This document shows, piece by piece, positions 1-10,900 of a stretch of DNA of 41,325 nt. The stretch is from Chloroflexota bacterium. Lineage in GTDB: Bacteria > Chloroflexota > Limnocylindria > Limnocylindrales > CSP1-4. Under the pieces are notes generated by a model. The model was not told where the DNA came from and made no database searches. It saw only the letters and a program-made list of their open reading frames with translations. Positions within the stretch are counted from its first letter, which is position 1; every line of letters starts with the position of its first letter. Location of the stretch: contig PMBR01000134.1 in NCBI GenBank assembly GCA_003152995.1, forward strand, positions 1-41,325. The letters are read 5' to 3'. The position numbers and the translations under genes were made by a program.

Positions 1-1
1 T

Positions 2-859
2 CCGAAGCCGGCCGCGAGTCCGAAGCGGGCCGCGAGGCCCAGATCGACCTCGCGCCGCGCCAGACCGTCGCCCGAGCAGGTTGCGCGCGCCTGGGCCCGC
101 AAGCTCGATGCCAAACGCCCCGGCCTCGTCGCCTTCGTCCTCGATCGCCTCGCCGAGGCCAACGGCCGGCCGGCCTGGCAGCCCCGCCTCGACCCCGTCA
201 GCGAGCTGGTACTTACGATCCTGTCCGCCAACAGTGCCGACATCAACGCCGAGGTCGCCTTCGAGGCGCTCCGAACCGCGTATCCGTCCGGCCCGATCCT
301 CGCCGCCGCATCGGAGCCGCGCGCACTGCCGGGCTGGGGCGGCCGCGGCCTGCCGGACCTGGCCCCGCCCAATTGGTCGGCCGTGGAAGTCGCGCCACTG
401 CCCGAGCTGACAGACGTCATCCGTCCCGGCGGCCTGGCCAACCAGAAGGCGCCGCGAATCCCGGCCGCACTGAGCGCGCTGCGGGCCAACGGCGGCAGTT
501 ACTCATTGGAATTCCTGCGCGGGAAGCCGCCGCTCGAGGCGCGCAATTGGCTGGCCGCGATACCCGGCATCGGCAAGAAGACCGCCTCCGTTGTGCTGCT
601 GTTCAGCTTCGGGACGCCGCTGATGCCTGTGGACCGCCACGTCCTGCGCGTGAGCCAGCGCATCGGCCTGATCCCGCCCAAGTCGGACCCGGACCTGGCT
701 CACGACCTGTACCTGGCGATGCTGGCGCCCGAGCAGATGTACGAGGCCCACGTCTCGCTGATCACCCACGGCCGTCGAACCTGCCACGCCCAGCGCCCCG
801 ACTGCGAGCATTGCCCCGTGGCTCCGCGCTGCCGCTTCTTCGACTCCAGGGCGGAGTAG
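2..859 (+). CDS. Endonuclease III-like HhH-GPD DNA glycosylase with 4Fe-4S loop (5' end outside window)
   Basis: The frame stays open from base 2 (..DPVSELVLTILSANSADINAEVAFEALRTAYP..) into the listed ORF 383-859. HhH motif IPGIGKKTASVV, catalytic-type VDRHV, and C-x6-C-x2-C-x5-C at the C terminus. Confidence 0.9.
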   Translation, partial: PKPAASPKRAARPRSTSRRARPSPEQVARAWARKLDAKRPGLVAFVLDRLAEANGRPAWQPRLDPVSELVLTILSANSADINAEVAFEALRTAYPSGPILAAASEPRALPGWGGRGLPDLAPPNWSAVEVAPLPELTDVIRPGGLANQKAPRIPAALSALRANGGSYSLEFLRGKPPLEARNWLAAIPGIGKKTASVVLLFSFGTPLMPVDRHVLRVSQRIGLIPPKSDPDLAHDLYLAMLAPEQMYEAHVSLITHGRRTCHAQRPDCEHCPVAPRCRFFDSRAE

Positions 860-860
860 G

Positions 861-1685
861 TCAAGGGCCGACCGGGGGCTGCGATTCAGATCGTCGCCGG
901 CCGGTCGGCGCGAGGAAGCCGACAGCAAGCACGGCCGCGATCGCCGCAGGAATAGGCCACGCATATCCCGGCGGACCCAGCTGAACCGCGGACATCAGCG
1001 CCAGCCCGACTCCGATAAGCAGTGCCAGCGGCCCCGGCGATCCGCGCCAGATGAACAGCCCGAACCCGATGCACGGGAGCGCGTAGTAGAGGATGAAAGC
1101 AGGAGCCACGAAGACGATCAGACCTTCGAGGCCAGGCGGCGGGTCAGCGGCCGCCCGCGCCCACAGGTACCCGAAGAAGGCGGCAGCTCCGATCCCCCAG
1201 ACGAAGAGCCCGAAGCCGCCGATCGATCTCAGCGTCGGGGCCAGCCGCCTCAGCGGCGCCATTGCCGGGCGCACGCGGTCCTTCTTCGGTGGTCGGAGAA
1301 CCGCACGGACGCTCGGCCGCTCGAGGTAGCGGATGGGGGCCAGGAGCACGAAACCCGCCAGCCCGATCTGGACCGCGCCTATGTAGATGAGCAGCGGAGC
1401 GAAGGCGAAGACGGCGACCACCGAGACGGCTGCAAGCACGAACAGAGCCTTCAGCCACGCAATCGGCCAGGCGTAACCGCGACTCAGGCCGGCGCCGGCG
1501 ACGGTCGTGCCGAGGGCGAACCCACCGAATACCAGCAGCGTTAGCGCCGCGGCCGGGCCCATCGCCAGGGCGGCCACGGCGACGCAGATCAGACCGATCG
1601 AACCAGCGCACATCAGCAGATACGCCAGCAGCCGCACGCCGAGCGGCGGAATCGTCTGTGTCGGGGTCGGTCGATCGAGAGCCAA
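861..1685 (-). CDS. Multi-pass membrane protein of unknown function
   Basis: Minus-strand ORF with several hydrophobic segments. A TTG start at 1685 has GGAGGAGG just upstream; the longer listed ORF start (2045) would run into the neighbouring gene. Confidence 0.65.
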   Translation of the reverse strand: MALDRPTPTQTIPPLGVRLLAYLLMCAGSIGLICVAVAALAMGPAAALTLLVFGGFALGTTVAGAGLSRGYAWPIAWLKALFVLAAVSVVAVFAFAPLLIYIGAVQIGLAGFVLLAPIRYLERPSVRAVLRPPKKDRVRPAMAPLRRLAPTLRSIGGFGLFVWGIGAAAFFGYLWARAAADPPPGLEGLIVFVAPAFILYYALPCIGFGLFIWRGSPGPLALLIGVGLALMSAVQLGPPGYAWPIPAAIAAVLAVGFLAPTGRRRSESQPPVGP

Positions 1686-1863
1686 GGCGCCTCCTCCTGG
1701 TCTGCATCGGATCGTGCGCCCTGCGCCGGCCATCCAGTATCGCCCAGCCGACAGCCGGGGCGCGGCGGCCTGGAGGATCCTCACGCCGCCGCCGGCGGCC
1801 GACTCGACTCGCGCCGCCGCCCGGCGGCCGGCTGGGGCTCGCGAGGGCCGCGCCCCATGTGAA

Positions 1864-1891
1864 GAGGCGGGACGATCGCTCGTCCCGCCTC
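1864..1891 (-). terminator. Hairpin downstream of the giant secreted protein gene
   Basis: 12-bp perfect stem GAGGCGGGACGA / TCGTCCCGCCTC with a 4-nt loop, ~25 bp after the stop at 1916. Only a weak T tract. Confidence 0.55.
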
Positions 1892-1915
1892 GTTCGGTTC
1901 TGCGATGAGCTGCGA

Positions 1916-4900
1916 TCAGCTCGGAGTGCGCAGGCGGATGCGGATGTCGCCGCCGCCGGCAGTGTCGTCGCGCCAGCCGAGGTAGACCCTGGTCGTGGAA
2001 GCGAAGAGGGTCGGGCGGTATGAGGCGCCCGTCTGGTCGCTCCACTTCTCGGCCGGACCGCAGCGCGTGACCGAGCTCGTGCCCGAGCCGGCCTCACATT
2101 GCGCGCCCCAGATGGCGGAGGTTGAGCGGGTGTCGTCCCAGCCGACGATGACGCCGCCGTCGGCCTTGACCGCGAGGGCGAGACCGGTGGCGGGCTTGGC
2201 CGAGGAGTCGCTGACCTGGACGCTCGCGTTCCAGGTGGTGCCGTTGCGGTTGACGACCCGGACGGCGGCGTTGGTCGAGCGACCGTCGAGATAGGCCACG
2301 ACGGGCGAGTTGGCTGAAGTGAGTCCGATGCGCGGGCTCTTGTCGAGAGAGGAGGCACCGGAGTCGTCGCTGACCTTGGTGTTTGTCGACCAGGCGGTCG
2401 CGGTCGGACCGAGAGAGGCGGTGTAGATGTCGCCGCCGCCGGTCCGATTGTCCTGCCAGGCCGCCCAGGCCGTGCCGTCGGAGGCGACCGCAACGTCTGG
2501 TGCCGCCTTCACGGCCGAGGTATTGGAAGTGGTGATGTTGTAGTTGGTCGACCACGTCGTCGAGCCTGAGGGCAGGCGCGCCGAGTAGATGTTGACCTGG
2601 CTGCTGCGGGCGTCATACCAGACCGCCACCGCAATTCCGGCCGAACTCACCGAGATGCGCGGGCTGCTCTGGATCGCGGTCGCGGTGTCGCTGTTGACCT
2701 TGATGTTCGCGCTCCAGGTCGTGCCGGTGCGCTTGGCGAAGTAGATGTCGGTGTTGGTCGAGCCGTTGCGATCGTCGGCCCAGACGACGTAGAGGTTGCC
2801 CGAGCCATCGATGGCGATCGAAGGCGTGCGCTGGCCGGTCGTGCCGGTGTCGGAGTTGAGCCTGGTCTCGGCCGCCCAGACCCCGGTGGTCGGGTTGCGC
2901 GAGCTGAAGTAGATGTCGGTGTTGCCGTTTCGGCTGTCCTCCCAGACCGCGTAGACCGTGCCGTCGGAACCGACGACGAAGCTCGCGTTGTCCTGGAGAG
3001 CAGTTCCGGTGTCGGTGTTGACCTTTGCGCCGGCGGCCCAGCTGATCGAGCGAACCGAACTCTTGGGCGTCACGGTCGAAGCCGGCGGGTTGGCGGCGGC
3101 GCCCTCGCGGTTGCCGGCCTTATCGACCGCGACCGTCAGGACGTCGTAGATACCGGCACCCGAGCCGAAGGTGAGCGTGAAGCTGCCCGAAGCCGTCGCG
3201 CTGGTGCCGCCCGAGGTCCAGGCGCCGGGGGTTGCCCCGTCGCCGGTCTTGTAGCGATACCAGAACTCGACGCTCGCGAGCCCGCTGCCGTTGGTGTTGT
3301 CCGAGGCCGTGTAGGCGATCGAGATACTCGCCGCCGAACTGGTCGAAGGCGGTGCCGTGATGGTCGATGTCGGCGCGGTCGAGTCGAGAACGGTCGATGC
3401 GTCCGCAGCCGACGGTGCGGCCTCGGCGTTTGTGGCCGCGTCGGTGGCGATTGTGTAGAACTGGTATGTGCCGGCGCCTGAACTCAGCGTCACGGCGAAC
3501 GTGCCGCTGGTTGCCGAGCTGGTCGCGGTCGCGACCTTGGTCCAGGCGGACCAGGTAGTCGAGCCGGCGACTTCGTAGCGCTGGTACAGATCGACCTTGG
3601 AGAGACCCGAGCCACCGGTGTTATCGGCGGCCGTGTATGGCACCGACAGGGCCGTGGCGTTGACCACCGCCGGAAGGGCTCCGGCTGCCGAAGTGGGTGC
3701 CGTTGTGTCGAGGACGGTGAACGTGTCGGCGCTCGCGGGGGCAGCCTCGCGGTTGCCCGCAGCATCGATGCCGATCGTATAGAACTCGTAGCGGCCCGCG
3801 CCGCTCGAGAGGGTCACGCTGATCGGCGAGGTCGTCGCCGTGGTGAGCTTCGCCCAGGTGGTGAACGTCGTGCCCCCGGCGGCCTCGAAGCGCTGCCAGA
3901 GTTCGACCGAGGCGACGCCCGTGCCGCCGGTATCGGTTGCGGTGTAGGGGACAGACAGTGCCGTGGTCTTGGTGCCGCCGGCGAGAGTGCTGGCGGCCGA
4001 GACAGGTGCCGTGGTGTCGAGGACCGTGAACGCGTCGGCGACGGATGGCGCGGCCTCGCGGTTGCCCGCTGCGTCGACGGCGATCGTGTAGAACTCGTAG
4101 CGGCCGTCGCCGCTGCCCAGAGTCACCGCTATCGGCGAGGCCGTGGCGGTCGCGACCTTGGCCCAGGCGGAGAAGGTCGTGCTGCCGGCAGCTTCGAAGC
4201 GCTGCCAGAGTTCGACCGAGCTCAAGCCGGAGCCGTTGGTGTTGTCCGACGCCGTGTAGGTGACCGAGACGCTCGTGCCGGTTCGCGGCGTGGTCAGAGA
4301 CCCTGCCGCAGACGTCGGCGCGGTGGTATCGAGGACCGTGAAGGCATCGGCCGAGGCCGGGGCGGCTTCACGGCCGCCGCTTGGACTGACGCCGATCGAG
4401 TAGAACTCGCAGCGGCCGGGGCCACTGGAGAGCGTAACGCTGAAGGTGCCGCTGCTCGCGGAGCTGGTCACCGTCGCTACCTTGGCCCACGCGGACCAGG
4501 TAGTGGAACCCGCGGGCTGGCATCGCTGCCAGAGCTCGACGCTGCTGACGGCGCCTCCGGTGACCGTGTAGGGAACGCTGAGTGCGGTCGAGTGAACCGC
4601 GCGCGCCAGCGGTCCCGCGACGGTAAGCGGCACCGTGGTGTCGCGCACGGTGAATGCGTCGGCACTTGCGGGTGCGGCCTCGCGGTTGCCCACGAGATCG
4701 ATGCCGACGGTGTAGAACTCGTACCGTCCGTCGGCCGTGGTTGCCACGGTGAACGGCGAGGCCGTCCCGGTCGCCAGCAGCGCCCAGGCACCCATCGAGC
4801 CACCGGCAGGCTGGAAGCGCTGCCAGAGCTCGACGCTGGTGACGCCGGAGCCGTTGGTATCGGTCGCGGTGTAGGCCACGCTGATGCTCGACGCGGTCGT

Positions 4901-7900
4901 CGTGGCCGGCAGGGCGCCCGCCGAACTGACGGGCGGAGTGGAGTCGAGGATCGTCGAGGCATCCGCGCTCGCGGGCGCGGCCTCGGCGTTGCCTGCGACG
5001 TCGGTGCCCAGAGTGCGGAACTCGTATGACCCGTCCGAGCCCAGAGTGATCGGGATCGTCCCGCTCGCCGCCGGGTTGGTGACCGTGGCCACTGTCGTCC
5101 ACGAACCGAAGCTCGTGCCTCCGGCGGCCTTGAAGCGGTCCTGGAGCTGCAGGCTGGCCACGCCCGAGCCGTTGGCGTCGCTAGCGGTGAACGGGACGTT
5201 CTGGGCTTTGACGTTGACCCGGGCCGGCATGGCCCCGGTCGCCGTCACCGGCGCCGTCCGGTCGAGAACCGTCCAGCAGTCGGCGACAGCCGGAGCGGTC
5301 TCCCAGTTGCCGGCCTGGTCGTAGGCGGCCGTGTAGAACTCGTACCGCCCATCGTTGCTGGGCAGGGTCATCGCGATCGGCGAAGTAGTGGCGGATGTGA
5401 CGGACGTCCAGTCCGACCATGTGGTCGATCCGGCCGCCTGGAACCGGCGGTACAGGTAGACCCCTTGAAGGCCGGTCCCGTTCGCGTTGTCGCTCGCCGT
5501 GTAGGGAATGGAGATTGACCTGGACTTGACCGCGGCAGCAAGTGGCCCGGCCGTCGAGGTCGGCGCCACCGTGTCGAGGGTCAGAACCGTATCGGCCGTC
5601 GCCGGAGGAGCCTCGCGGTTGCCCGCGGCGTCGATGGCAATGCTGTAGAACTGGTATGTGCCGTCACCGGAGTCGAAGGCCAGGGTGAAGTTGCCATATG
5701 GCTGCGTATCGGCCAGCTTCCAAACCGTGAACGTCGAAGACGCGGGCGGCGCATAGCGCCACCAGAGTTCGACGTTGGCCACTCCTGACGAGGAGTCGCT
5801 GGAGTCGGCATAGAGGCTGAAGGAGTTCTTCTCCGAGGTCGCGATGGTGGCCGGCGACGTCGCCGAGGCGGGCGCCGTCGTGTCCCGGATGATCGACGCA
5901 TCGGGCAAATCCGGGGCGGCTTCTCGCGTGCCGGCGACCGTGTCGACCGCGATGGTGTAGAGCTGATAGGTTCCTTCGCCCTGGGCGAGCGGCGCCGTCA
6001 GGGTACCCGGAGCGGTGGCCGTCGCGACCTTCGTCCAGGGCCCGTTGGGCGCGAGGCGCTCCCACAACTCGACCGAGCCGGAGCCCGACGCGAATTCGGC
6101 CGTGTAAGGAACCGTCGCCGAAGCCTGGTTGGTAGCGGCGGGGGCGCCGACCACCGAAGAGCTGGGGTCGTTGCCCGTCGTGTAGTGCGTTGCCGCGCTC
6201 GTCTGGGGCGATCCCGCCTGGTAGTTGCCGGCATAGTCGCTGACCGTGGTTGCGAACTCGTAGAAGCCCTCACCTTGCGTCAGGGTCACATCCGCCGAAG
6301 TGGCCGGCGCAAAGACCATGGCCGGGATTTGCCATGAACTCCAGGCTGCGTCCTGGTTGGCGCGATACCGGCTCCAAACGTCGATCGCCTCGACGCCGGA
6401 GCCCAGTCCGTCCGAAGTCGTGAACGGGATTGTGATCGTCGATGACGAAGTGCGCGCGGCAATCGGACCCGCAGAGGATGTCGGACGCGTACTGTCACCT
6501 ATCACCACCGCGTCGGCGGTGTCCGGTGGCAACTCGCGAGCGCCGGAGGCGGATACCGCGATCGAGTAGAACTCGTATTTGCCCTCGGGTCCGATGGTGA
6601 AGGGCACCTCGTCGCCCTGGGCAGCCGACCCGACCATGGCCCAGGCCGTGAAGTTGGTCGAGCCATTGGGGGCGTACCGCTCCCAGAGCTCGTACGGCAT
6701 GTTGCTCTCGACCGACAGGTAGAGCACGCCTGGGCGTTGCCCAACCGGGGCGTAGACGACGTGCGACTCCGGAAGGGGGCCGAAATAGGTGCTCGCTTCG
6801 GGTTCAGTCGGCCATGGCTCGGCGTTCCCGATCGCGTCGACTGCGCTCGACGCGAACTGGTAGTAGCCCTCGCCCTTCCAGAAGTCGAAGGAAAGGGCGC
6901 CGCCCGGCTGGCAGTTCCCGGCCGAATTCCAATCCGGCCATGGATCGGCCTCGTGCCCGATCCATCGCCACCAGACTCCGACGCTGACGGCTCCGCTGCC
7001 TGCGTCCGAAGCCTGACATTGGATGTCATATGGTGTCGTCGACACCGTCGTGGGCAAGGCACCCACGGTGGACGTCGGTGGTGTGTGGTCGAGCAGCACC
7101 GTCGCGTCCGCGGTTGCGGGCGGATCCTCGCTGGCCCCAAGGCTGTCGACTGCGATCGTATAGAACTCGTAGCGGCCTTCGAGTTCAAGGTTCAGCGGTA
7201 TCGGCCAGGTGTCGGTCGTTAGCTTCTTGGACCATGCGCCGAACGAGTCAGAGCCTGCCGGTTCGAAGCGCTGCCACAGTTCCACCGAGCCGGTGCCGGA
7301 CGGATATGCCGCCGTGTACTGGAGCGAGATCGATCCCGAAATGACCTCGGGGTTCTGGAGTGGGAGGACCTGAGACTCGAGCACCGGGGCGGTCTGGTCC
7401 AGGATCGTCCTGGCGTCCGGCTTGGTGCCCCACCATAGGCCTTCGCAACAAGGAACCCATTCACGGTTCCCCGCCAAATCTGTACCGATCGTGTAGAAGG
7501 CGTACTCGCCGGGGCCCTGATCTAGCGAGATGGTGAACGGCGATGTGGTGCCGGACGCCACAAGCTGGTAGTCGTGGAGCGGGCCGCCCTCCCACAGCTC
7601 CACGCTCGTGATCCCGGAGCCGCCACCGTCGGACGAGGCGAAGGGCACTCGGAGCGTCGTGCTCGACACCTTTGCCGGCAGCAGGAAGGTGTTGGTGGAC
7701 GGCGCATAGCGGTCGTACATAGTTGAGGCATCAGCGACGACCGGGGCGGCCTCGTGCTGGTCGGCATTGTCAATGCCTATGCTGTAGAACTCGTACCTCC
7801 CATCCATATTCGACAGCGACATATTGAAGGATGCCGACGGAGCATTCTGGTAACAGACTTGCCACGTAGACCATGCCGCAGAGCCAAAGGCCTGGTATCT

Positions 7901-10900
7901 GCACCAGATGTCGACCTGGGAGATGCCGTTGCCGTTGTCTGTCGCGGTGTAGGACATGGGTATGAACCAGTCATCACCGTTCCACGTGGGCGGGAGCGGG
8001 TTCACCCGCGTTATCGGCTCAGTACCAGGTGGTGGGGCAAACACCACGGAGGCGTCGGCCACAGCAGGAGCCGCCTCGGCGTTGCCAGAGGCATCCACGG
8101 CTGTGGTGTAGAACTCGTAGGTGCCATCGCCCTGAGCTAGGTCAACCTGAACGGGCGACGCAACCGCGCCGATGATGGTCCAGGGCCCAAACGTCGTGTC
8201 CGGCGGGCTCTTGAATCGCTTCCACAGGTAAACCTGAGCGACTGAGTCGTTGTCTGACGCCGTGTAGGCAACGGACAGAGTGCGGCTCCCCACGTTCGCC
8301 GGCAGCGCGTTGACCGACGAGACTGGGGGCGTAGTGTCGAAGGCAACGCGTCCGATCGATCGATACTGTGTCGCCGTGTTGCCGGCAGCGTCTCGGACCT
8401 CGACGTAGATGTCGTGGTTGCCGAGTCCGGCCGAGAGGTCGAACGTCGAATGTTCCTGATACGGCAGCCAGGTTGCCTGAGCCAGCGCGTCGGCGCTCTC
8501 TGCGATCCGCATCCCAGCCAGGGGCTCGCTGGAACTCGTGACCCACACGTCGGCATGGTCCAATTGCGTCTGCACAGTGCCGCCATCGAGTGTGACTACG
8601 AAATCAGGCGGAGTGACATCGTCGGCGACCGTGATCGGGGCGACCTTTACAACTGGACCGACGGCCCCGTTGGATCCGACCAGCGTGGCATCGTAGGTGT
8701 AGACGCCAGCCGGCAGGGGACCATCCTGCTGGACCGTGGTGCCGACAGCAACGGAACTCGTCACCACTGTCCCATTACTGTCTGTGCGGTGAATGATGAT
8801 CTGGCCAGAAGTGGCGCTTGTGGCCAGGTTGACCTTTACGATGCCGCCATCAGCTGGTACCGGAGCAATCCCCAAAGAGCCGAGCGCAGCGTCATCATTC
8901 GGAGAGAGCGGATCCAACCCGCGCGCGACTTCGGATCCATCCGCCTCGCCGCCGCCGTCTGTGTCGGGGCTGGTCGGATTGGTCCCGGCTGCAAGTTCCT
9001 GGGCCAGCGTCAGGCCGTCGCCATCGGCATCGGTTGCGCCGTCAGACGGATCGAGCGGGTTGGTGCCCAGATAGGCTTCTGCCTGGTTCGTGATCCCGTC
9101 GTTGTCCGAGTCCACCCCGGCCGCGAGCGTCACGCTGGTGGACGAAGTCAACGTGAATGGTTGCGAGTGGTTGTCGGTACCCGTGGCCGTCAGGTCGACC
9201 TGATAAGTGCCAGCGAGCCCGGTTCCCCAGACATTGGCTCCGTACGTACCGTCATCTTGCGACGGATCATCGGCCATGCCATCGTCCGGGATTGCGAAAC
9301 GCCGAACCTTCCCAGAAGGGTCGGTGATAGCTGCGACAACCTGAGAATTCGTGATCGCCCTGGAATCGTCGGACACGGTACCCGTGATCCCGAATGGCAT
9401 TCCCGCGTCGCCCCGCGGAGTAACGCTGAACGACAGACCGGGTGCTCCCTGGGCCATTGAAGTGAGCTTGGCCGACTTCTTTGCGACCAGAGGCTTGGGG
9501 CCCGGAGGTGGGGCCGTCGTCCCTGACGTGACGGTAATGTCGTAAGTTGTGCGTCCTATCGTGTTGATGCCGTCGCCAGCCACCAGCACGACCGCGAGTG
9601 CGTTGTTGGTTGCGCTCGGGTCGGTCGGTCTGACGACTCGGGTGATTCCAGTCCCGCCGAGATCTGTGGTGGTGATGACGTAGTTGGTAGGGGTGCCGGC
9701 GAAGCCGTCCACGTGGCTTCCGGTCCGATCCCAGCGGATGGGGACGAGGGCAACGTGCGCGTCCTCCGCTATTGGATGGCCGGCACTAGAGATCCGCACA
9801 GACACCCAGGTATTCCCGGTCGGAACCGCGTAAAGCAGAACCTCCCCCTGCGTGTCCTCGATGGTCCGCGTCACCGTGGCAGATTGCGTGGTGAGTAGAT
9901 CGCCGTTCGACCCGCCTCGTATGTTCAAGTCCGAGAGCCCATCCTGGGACTTGTACTCACACGAGCCATTCCAACAGCTGTCGAGCAGGGCCGTAACATA
10001 GAAGTCCCGCAGCCAATCCTCGACGTTCGCCTTAGGCGGGCCGCTGGGAGGGTTGATCGCCGCGGAAACCCTTCCGAGCGGGGTGGGAGAGTTGAGCTCG
10101 GCTGCAATCGCGGCCAGGAGTTTCGCCAGCGATTGCTTGTTCGTTGAGACGATGGTTGACTTGGCAAGCCGCTCGGCAAAGTACTGGAGAATTGCGCCGG
10201 AATCGTAGCTCGTGCCCCCGACGAGCGGAGACTCCGTGTCAATGTGAGCGAGCGAGTAGCCGTTGAGCAAGTCCTGCGTCGCCTGCCAGTAAGTGCCGAA
10301 GTCCGTCCCTCTGTAGCTATCCCACTCACCGGGGCCAGTGAACAGGTCCATGGCCGCGGTTGCTGAACTTTCGATGAGAGTTCCGGAACTGACCTTGTAG
10401 TCAAGCCCAATCTGGGGCCAAGCCCAGAGCCCGTCTTGGACGATGTGCCAGAACTCATGGTCGATGGTGGTGGACCAGATATTGGCAAGCACGGGCAAGG
10501 CTGCGTCACCCGGAATCCAGGTCCTGGCCCAATCCCTGAACCATTCCTCATAGTTGGACTGTTGCAATAGGACGAGCCCCGGCGCTGGCGTGTAGCCCGA
10601 ACTGTTGCCGCAAACCTGTAAGACCGTGCCGGACAACCCATAACACAGGTCGGTCCGAATTTCGATCGTGACGGTGTCGGGCGGCGCCCATCCCGTGAAG
10701 CCCGCAGCGTTGAGGAGATCGGTGTAGTTCTGGAGAGCCGCATCGCCGCGGACCTGAATCTCCCTCGCAATCTCGGCGGCAATCACGGAGTGCTTAGTAA
10801 GGGTCTGCAGGGTCGGGCTCACAAGACCGTCCGGGTGGTATTTGACCTCGACGTGCTTGCCAGCCGCCTTGGGCAGCGTGACCCAATTCGTGTCGGCGTC

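Noticed and set aside
3067-8335. CRISPR-like array
   Set aside because: The ~310-bp periodicity is in-frame protein repeats inside one ORF; there are no short repeats with unique spacers, and no cas genes.
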